Assembly: GCF_001590865.1 (NCBI RefSeq)
Contig: NZ_BBUY01000002.1
Coordinates: 196,487-260,486 of the forward strand
Reading direction: 5' to 3'
DNA length: 64,000 nt
Origin: Streptomyces sp. NBRC 110611
Lineage (GTDB): Bacteria > Actinomycetota > Actinomycetes > Streptomycetales > Streptomycetaceae
Shown here piece by piece: positions 59,315 to 64,000 of the stretch. The notes under the pieces are model-generated. The model did not search any database. It was given only the letters and a program-made list of their open reading frames with translations, and was not told the origin of the DNA. The position numbers were made by a program, and so were the translations under genes. The first letter of the stretch is position 1; every line of letters starts with the position of its first letter.

Positions 59315-60517
59315 TCACCGCTCGGCGCGAACGGTCGTGGCGAGGTGGCGTTCGAGGGGGGTGCGGTAGCAGGGGGTGACGCGGGTGCCGGCGAGGAAGG
59401 TGGTCAGGCGGGTGATCTCCGTGCGGATGGCGGTGCGGGCTTCGCGGCCGGGGTCGGTGAGGAGGTGGTGGTTGAGGTGGCCGTCGGGTTGCTGGGCCCA
59501 GGCGCCGATGATGCGGCCGTTCCACCAGATGGTGGGGCCGATGTTGCCGTTGCGGTCGAAGAGGGCCTTGGTGTGGTCGGGGTCGAGGTACCAGTCGCGG
59601 TGGCGCCAGCCCATGGCCGTGGGGTCGAGGCCGGGCAGCAAGGCGGCTGCGGGTTCGGGGAAGCCGGGGGCGGATTCGAGGTCTTCGGGGAGGAGGTAGC
59701 CGGTGCCTTCGTCGAGTTCGACGGCGTGGGCGCCGGTGGCCGCCAGCGCCTTGCGGGTGTCGGTGCCGTTCCAGCCGGTCCACCACTTCAGGTCGTCGGC
59801 GGTGACCGGCCCGAATGCCGTGAGGTAGTGGCGGGCCAGGGTGGTCTTCGCCTCGGCCACGGGTATCTGCGGCAGAGGGCGGGCCGGGGTCCAGCGGAAC
59901 TGTGCGGAGGTCCATGAGCCGGCGGGCCGGGCCCGGCGAATACGGCCCTCGGCGGCGAGTACGCCCAGGATGGAGGCGCTGACGCGCTGCCGGGACTCGT
60001 ACGGCTTACCGGGGAAGGTGACGAGCTGCTCGCGCAAGACGGGTATATCGGCGGCCAGTTGGGCGGCGGTGGCCTCGCCGCGGGCCGTGAGGGCGGCGAG
60101 CGTGGCCTGCTCGGCGGCCGTGTAGCGGCGCTCGTCCCAGCCGAGGCTGTCGCGGAGTTTCGCCATGGCGTCGGTGCGGTGGCGGTGGGTGTCGCGGACG
60201 GTCGCGGACCGGACGGCCGGGGCCAGGCGGGCGGGGAGGACGAACATGGTGCGGCGCATGCACCGGATGCGTTCCAGTGCCGGGGTGCCGGCGGTGGCGG
60301 TGGTGTCGTAGAGCGGTCGTTCGATGGCGGGGATGGTGGGCCGGTGCATGCGGGCGGCCATGGCGAGGAAGACGGTCGCCGGGTCGGTGGCGTGCAGGCC
60401 GACCAGCGCCCCGGCGACCGCCTCGGCCGTCTTCTCCCGCACGGAGGGTGCGAGGAGGTGACGGCGGACGAGGCGGGCGCGGCGCTGGGCTGCGGTGATG
60501 CGGGGCAGAACAGTCAT
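59315..60517 (-). CDS. AlkZ/HTH_42-family winged-helix protein
   Basis: A 400-residue protein of the winged-helix family that includes DNA glycosylases AlkZ and YcaQ. The N-terminal ITAAQRRARLVRRHLL and GLHATDPATVFLAMAARM, then repeated winged-helix motifs (LTARGEATAAQLAADIP; YLTAFGPVTADDLKWWTGW) and the late GNIGPTIWWNGRIIGAWAQ are typical. I could not confirm the catalytic Gln motif, so repair activity is unproven. Some homologues protect antibiotic producers against DNA damage. Confidence 0.78.
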   Translation of the reverse strand: MTVLPRITAAQRRARLVRRHLLAPSVREKTAEAVAGALVGLHATDPATVFLAMAARMHRPTIPAIERPLYDTTATAGTPALERIRCMRRTMFVLPARLAPAVRSATVRDTHRHRTDAMAKLRDSLGWDERRYTAAEQATLAALTARGEATAAQLAADIPVLREQLVTFPGKPYESRQRVSASILGVLAAEGRIRRARPAGSWTSAQFRWTPARPLPQIPVAEAKTTLARHYLTAFGPVTADDLKWWTGWNGTDTRKALAATGAHAVELDEGTGYLLPEDLESAPGFPEPAAALLPGLDPTAMGWRHRDWYLDPDHTKALFDRNGNIGPTIWWNGRIIGAWAQQPDGHLNHHLLTDPGREARTAIRTEITRLTTFLAGTRVTPCYRTPLERHLATTVRAER

Positions 60518-60532
60518 GCTCGCTCGGGGTCG

Positions 60533-60928
60533 TCAGTAGGTGCCGTGGATGCAGAAGGGCTGGCCGGAGGGGTCGAGCAGGACCGTCCAGTGCTTGCCGC
60601 CGGGCTGGTGGTCGGGCTTGGTGGCACCCATCTCAAGCAGTCGCTTCTCGGCCGCCTGGACGTCGGGGAAGGAGAAGTCCATGTGGAAGGGGAGTTCTTC
60701 CTCGGGCCAGTTGGGGGCCTGGTAGGAGGCGGAGGTGTAGAAGAGGTACATCGCCCCGTTGACGTAGAAGGCGCAGGCGACGTCGTTGCCGTCCTTGTCG
60801 GGGTAGGTCTGGGAGACCTTGGTGCCCAGGGCGGTGGCGTAGAAGTCGGCCAGCTTGCGGCCGTCCTGGGCCCACATGGCGTGGCACATGATCTTGCCGG
60901 ACAGGGGGCCGGCGTTCTCGTTGCTCAT
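60533..60928 (-). CDS. VOC (glyoxalase-like) protein
   Basis: A 131-residue vicinal-oxygen-chelate protein of the PhnB/Glyoxalase_6 type: MCHAMWAQDGRKLADFYATALGTKV, LPFHMDFSFPDVQAAEKRLLEMGA and TVLLDPSGQPFCIHGTY. Metal-ligand histidine candidates are His16 and His81. It lies 15 nt from the AlkZ-like gene on the same strand. It may bind or detoxify a small molecule; no specific role can be stated. Confidence 0.83.
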   Translation of the reverse strand: MSNENAGPLSGKIMCHAMWAQDGRKLADFYATALGTKVSQTYPDKDGNDVACAFYVNGAMYLFYTSASYQAPNWPEEELPFHMDFSFPDVQAAEKRLLEMGATKPDHQPGGKHWTVLLDPSGQPFCIHGTY

Positions 60929-60979
60929 GATTGTTCCTTGGTTTGCCGTGCAGGGGTTGGCCGTGGTGGGACGTGCAGG

Positions 60980-61693
60980 TCAGCGGATGACCTTGATGCT
61001 GAAGTGGGTGCCGAAGCCGAGGGCGAAGCCGATGGCGCCGTGCATATGGGCGTACATCTCCATACCGCGGGCGGCGACCAGGGGGCCGAGGTCGAGGATG
61101 TCCGTCCAGCCGTATGCCTTGAGCAGTTCGGTGGTCTGCTGCTTGGCGTCGGCGTCCTCGCCGGCGACGAACATGGTGTGCTCGCCGCCCCCGATGGCCT
61201 GCGGGTTGACGACGGTGGCCTGTTCCTGGGTGACGAAGGCTTTGACGACCTTGGTGCGGGGCAGGGCGCGCTGGATCTGCTCGCCGAGGCTGTCGCTGTC
61301 ACAGGGGTCGAGGATCGGGTTGACGCCCCACGGGGTGGGCCAGGGGCGCTCGATGTCGGGGTTGTAGATGTACGGGACGGCGTAGTCGATGAGCGTCTTG
61401 CCGGCGAGCTGGTCGGCGATGGCGGACAGGGCGGCCACCGCGTTGTGGCCGTCGATGCCGTTGATGACCAGGCCGTCGGAGGCGGCCGCGGCGTCGCCGA
61501 AGGTGTGCAGTGCGACGCCGGGGTGCGCGGCGAGGAACTCCTTGAACGGACCGGTGCCCATCATGTCGGGCTCGGTGCGGGCCAGGGTGGCCTGCGGGTC
61601 ACGGGTGCCGACGTGGACCTCGTGGCCGAGTTCGGCGAGCTTGGCGATATGGGCACGGGCACCGCCACCGGTACCCAGGACTGCGATCTTCAT
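60980..61693 (-). CDS. NADPH:F420 reductase-like protein
   Basis: A 237-residue Rossmann protein with MKIAVLGTGGGARAHIAKLAELGHEVHVGTRDP, the nucleotide motif of F420-dependent NADP reductases and of the related 3-hydroxyacid-like dimerisation proteins. The pattern DGLVINGIDGHNAVAALSAIADQLAGKTLIDYAVPY and TKVVKAFVTQEQATVVNP fits that group. It starts at ATG 61693. The three minus genes 59315-61693 could be one transcript. Confidence 0.8.
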   Translation of the reverse strand: MKIAVLGTGGGARAHIAKLAELGHEVHVGTRDPQATLARTEPDMMGTGPFKEFLAAHPGVALHTFGDAAAASDGLVINGIDGHNAVAALSAIADQLAGKTLIDYAVPYIYNPDIERPWPTPWGVNPILDPCDSDSLGEQIQRALPRTKVVKAFVTQEQATVVNPQAIGGGEHTMFVAGEDADAKQQTTELLKAYGWTDILDLGPLVAARGMEMYAHMHGAIGFALGFGTHFSIKVIR

Positions 61694-61718
61694 GAGGTAA
61701 CTCCGTGCTGTGTGGGGG

Positions 61719-61829
61719 TCATCCTTCGAACTGGGCGAAGAACTGGTCGATGTGGTTCGGGCCGAAGATGCCGAGGATGTAGCCGCCGTGTGCCGGTACC
61801 GAGGCCAGGGATTTCCGGGGGAAATATCC
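61719..61829 (-). pseudogene. Possible remnant of a gene's 3' end
   Basis: A 36-codon minus-strand frame without a start ends in TGA at 61719-61721. Its last part, HGGYILGIFGPNHIDQFFAQ, looks like the C-terminus of a real protein. It is bounded upstream by TAG at 61830-61832. This suggests a truncated gene once transcribed ahead of the F420-reductase-like gene. Confidence 0.35.
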
Positions 61830-61965
61830 CTATTTGCTCCGTGCGAACAGCTCCACCATAGAGGGATTTCAGGACAGCCTGTGTCCTTTGATGGCCGGAC
61901 CGGATCGCGCCGTGTACGCCGTACGGGCCCAGCCGTGGCGCCGGCCGGGCCCGTACCGTGGGGGC

Positions 61966-62766
61966 TCAGCCCTGCGGAGGGAAGGAGAAGAGCAGGAAGC
62001 GGTTGCCGTGGGGATCCGTCAGCCGGGCGTAGGTCAGGCCGTAGGCGGTGGTCTCGGGCGCGGTCTCGACCGTGGCACCGAGCTCGGTGGCCTTGGCGAC
62101 GGCGGCGGGCACGTCCGGAGTCATGAACTGCGGCGCGGCGTAGTCCTTGGTTCCCTCGGCCTGGCTGTTGTCCGCCAGTCCGCCGCTGCCTCGCTGGTCG
62201 CCGGGGACGACGGCGGCGAAGTACGGTCGGCTGGTGACACCCGTGTCGTGGACGTAGTTCCAGCCGAAGGCGTCCGCGTAGAACGTCTTCGACGCCTCAA
62301 GGTCGGCAGTGCCGATCTCGAACCAGCCCAGGGAGCCGGGCAGCGGCGCACCGTCACCCGCGTCCAGGAGCGCGTCGGCTCCGGCGGGCTGCTCGGGGGC
62401 CTTCCAGACGGAGATGGCGTTGCCGCGCGGGTCCTTCAGGCGGGCACTGCGGCCGCCGTCGGCGGACGGACCGGGCGGGAGGACCACCGTCGCGCCCAGG
62501 TCCTTGAGGCGGGCCACATCGGCGTCCACGTCGGCGGATCGGACGGCGAGGACGAAGCCCTCCTGGCCGTCGGGGGCGCCTTCCCGGAAGCCACCCATGG
62601 GAAGGGCGGCCCCCGAGGCGCTGATCAGGGTGTAGGTGCGGCCGTCGGGTGCGGGGACGGGCTGGAAGGTCCAGCCCAGCAGCGAACCGTAGAAGTCCTT
62701 GACGGCCTGCGCATCGGCGGTGTCGATCTCGAACCAGACGACACTGCCGGGATCCATGTAGCCCAT
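61966..62766 (-). CDS. Two-domain VOC protein
   Basis: A 266-residue protein with two tandem VOC modules (about 5-125 and 140-262). Each has the strand pattern VVWFEIDTADAQAVKDFYGSLLGW or LGWFEIGTADLEASKTFYADAFGW and closes with LKDPRGNAISVWK or LTDPHGNRFLLFSFP. It resembles the mycobacterial Cfp30B-type proteins. It is divergent from the WYL regulator gene, which is the likely controller. Confidence 0.88.
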   Translation of the reverse strand: MGYMDPGSVVWFEIDTADAQAVKDFYGSLLGWTFQPVPAPDGRTYTLISASGAALPMGGFREGAPDGQEGFVLAVRSADVDADVARLKDLGATVVLPPGPSADGGRSARLKDPRGNAISVWKAPEQPAGADALLDAGDGAPLPGSLGWFEIGTADLEASKTFYADAFGWNYVHDTGVTSRPYFAAVVPGDQRGSGGLADNSQAEGTKDYAAPQFMTPDVPAAVAKATELGATVETAPETTAYGLTYARLTDPHGNRFLLFSFPPQG

Positions 62767-62948
62767 GACACTGTCCTTTCAGGAAGGCTGAGAGGGAAGG
62801 GATTGGGGTCGGCCGCCCGCTGGAGGAGCGGGCTCGCCATGCGGCCCGTGACCGCTCATGACATCGACCGTAGGGCCCTTTTAGGACACCTCGCGTCACC
62901 ATCCCCTGGCAGCCTGGAAGGCATGAGTGAGGACACCGAGGACACGCC
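62767..62948. promoter_or_regulatory. Divergent control region of VOC and WYL genes
   Basis: The 182-nt gap has one notably AT-rich stretch in its centre (TAGGGCCCTTTTAGGAC, 62870-62886), with TAGG-type -10 candidates. It is the likely shared promoter and operator region. No further structure is evident. Confidence 0.4.
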
Positions 62949-63998
62949 ATGACCCAGGACCTGCCCGCCCGGATGCTGCGCCTGCTCTCCCTGCTCCAGA
63001 CCCGCCGGGCCTGGACCGGCGCCGAGCTCGCCGACCGCCTCTCCGTCACCCTGCGCACCATCCGCCGCGACATCGACCGGCTGCGCTCCCTGGGCTACCC
63101 GGTCGAGGGCACCACCGGCCAGGCCGGCGGCTACCGCCTGGCCCCCGGCGCGGCCCTTCCCCCGCTCCTGCTGGACGACGACGAAGCGGTCGCCATCGCC
63201 GTCGCGCTCCGCACTGCCGCCGCCGGCGTCGCCGGCATCGAGGAGACCGCTCTGCGCGCCCTGGCCAAGCTGGAACAGGTGCTGCCCGTCCGGCTGCGCC
63301 ACCAGGTCGCCACGATCCAGGCCGCCGCCGCACCGCTCCCGGTGCCCTGGAGTACCGGGCCCGAGGCCGACCCCTCCACCCTGGCCATGCTGGCCGCGGC
63401 CTGCCGCGACCACGAGATCGTCACCTTCACCTACCGCCGCGGCAGCGGCGAGACCGGACACCGCCGCGTGGAACCGCACGCCCTGGTCGCCGCCGACCCG
63501 GTCTGGTACCTCGTCGCCTACGACACCGAGCAGGAACAATGGCGGCTGTTCCGCGTGGACCGCCTCACCGACCCCGCCCCCACCGGCCACCGCACCACCC
63601 CACGCGCACTGCCCGCCCCGGACGCGGCCGCCTACGTCGCAGCCCGCCTGGCCGCCGCCCCCGCCCGCTACGCCCTCCACGCCACCGTCCCCGCCGACGC
63701 CGCGACCGCACGCGCCCGCACCTACTCCCTCCCCGGCCGCGTCCACCCGGTCGACGACCGCACCAGCACCCTCGACCTGGCCGGCGACAACCCCCGCCGT
63801 ATCGCCGAACAACTCCTCGGCATCGACCTCGGCCCCGACGAAACGATCGCGGGCACCCCCGAACTCGCCCCGCACCTGGAGGAGTTGGGGCAGCGCCTGC
63901 TGCGCGCCGCCCGCGCCCTCACCCGCCCCGACGAGCACGGAAGCGGCAAGGACACACCAGACGACGCCACCGATGACAACGGCGCCGGGGACCAGTGA
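62949..63998 (+). CDS. YafY-type WYL-domain transcriptional regulator
   Basis: A 349-residue regulator: a DeoR-like winged helix at 1 to about 60 (RMLRLLSLLQTRRAWTGAELADRLSVTLRTIRRDIDRLRSLGYPVEG), a WYL domain (about 140-230, with VEPHALVAADPVWYLVAYD) and the WCX segment after it. WYL domains sense nucleotides or small molecules. It is divergent from the two-domain VOC gene. It ends 2 nt before the window edge. ATG 62949. Confidence 0.9.
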   Translation: MTQDLPARMLRLLSLLQTRRAWTGAELADRLSVTLRTIRRDIDRLRSLGYPVEGTTGQAGGYRLAPGAALPPLLLDDDEAVAIAVALRTAAAGVAGIEETALRALAKLEQVLPVRLRHQVATIQAAAAPLPVPWSTGPEADPSTLAMLAAACRDHEIVTFTYRRGSGETGHRRVEPHALVAADPVWYLVAYDTEQEQWRLFRVDRLTDPAPTGHRTTPRALPAPDAAAYVAARLAAAPARYALHATVPADAATARARTYSLPGRVHPVDDRTSTLDLAGDNPRRIAEQLLGIDLGPDETIAGTPELAPHLEELGQRLLRAARALTRPDEHGSGKDTPDDATDDNGAGDQ

Positions 63999-64000
63999 GT

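Noticed and set aside
1..64000. tRNA or rRNA genes, integrases and transposases
   Set aside because: None was recognised on either strand; no product has transposase or integrase motifs.

Overview
The window reads as chromosome of a high-GC actinomycete, most likely a Streptomyces or close relative. Coding frames have almost only G or C at third positions, GTG starts and 4-nt stop/start overlaps (ATGA, GTGA) are common, and the gene families are typical of that group: a SARP activator, a type II polyketide synthase, a large LAL-type LuxR regulator, secreted DUF4232 and DUF4436 proteins, and a WYL regulator. I see no rRNA, tRNA, CRISPR array, integrase or insertion sequence.

Region 1 (1-4.2 kb). 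The 3' end of a probable haem peroxidase gene is coupled to a small WXG-like protein. A DHA2 efflux pump and an XRE/MmyB-type regulator diverge from a repeat-containing promoter. A LuxR protein with an ATPase-like domain follows.

Region 2 (4.2-25.2 kb). This is a type II polyketide cluster. A minus-strand run reads KS-alpha, KS-beta (CLF), ACP, flavin reductase, Baeyer-Villiger-type monooxygenase, acyl-CoA-dehydrogenase-like hydroxylase, O-methyltransferase-fold protein, SnoaL-like protein and quinone oxidoreductase. The plus strand carries a second acyl-CoA-dehydrogenase-like hydroxylase, a DUF6081-like protein, a lipocalin-like protein, an alpha/beta hydrolase, the SARP activator, a bicovalent FAD oxidase, a di-domain aromatase/cyclase, an ActIII-type C9 ketoreductase and a second SDR. 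Minus-strand single genes are a flavodoxin, a cyclase-family protein and an NTF2-like protein. The set predicts a C9-reduced aromatic polyketide that is then heavily oxidised. Heptamer repeats of SARP type, two of them exact, lie in four promoter regions of the cluster. Several gene-to-gene spacers hold short tandem repeats.

Region 3 (25.2-41 kb). A secreted SH3/papain-like protease is followed by a membrane-anchored secreted protein. A receiver-degenerate LuxR regulator diverges from a giant LAL regulator. Then come a secreted GH65 enzyme, an Eis-like acetyltransferase that lacks its N-terminus, a small secreted protein, and an overlapping three-gene operon: cis-prenyl transferase, squalene/phytoene-synthase-like enzyme and MMPL exporter.

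Region 4 (41-50.8 kb). A PETRE-repeat protein is coupled to a polytopic M48/M56-like metalloprotease with a collagen-like insert. HdeD-like, methyltransferase, SUKH, SRPBCC, DUF4232 and DUF4436 genes follow.

Region 5 (50.8-54.7 kb). Three tightly linked paralogous helical proteins share a HA-x-(S/T)-W motif and an AGD...F...L block. Two of them carry a central hydrophobic segment. They look like a tripartite alpha-pore-forming toxin of the HBL/NHE/ClyA type and are the most striking system in the window. None has a visible Sec signal. A small secreted I36-like protein is convergent to them.

Region 6 (54.8-64 kb). An ABC-F protein has a possible 7-codon leader ORF. It is followed by an oxygenase-like protein, an FAD monooxygenase with an apparent internal deletion, an AlkZ/HTH_42-like protein, two VOC proteins, an F420/NADPH reductase-like protein, two possible gene remnants, and a WYL regulator divergent from one VOC gene.
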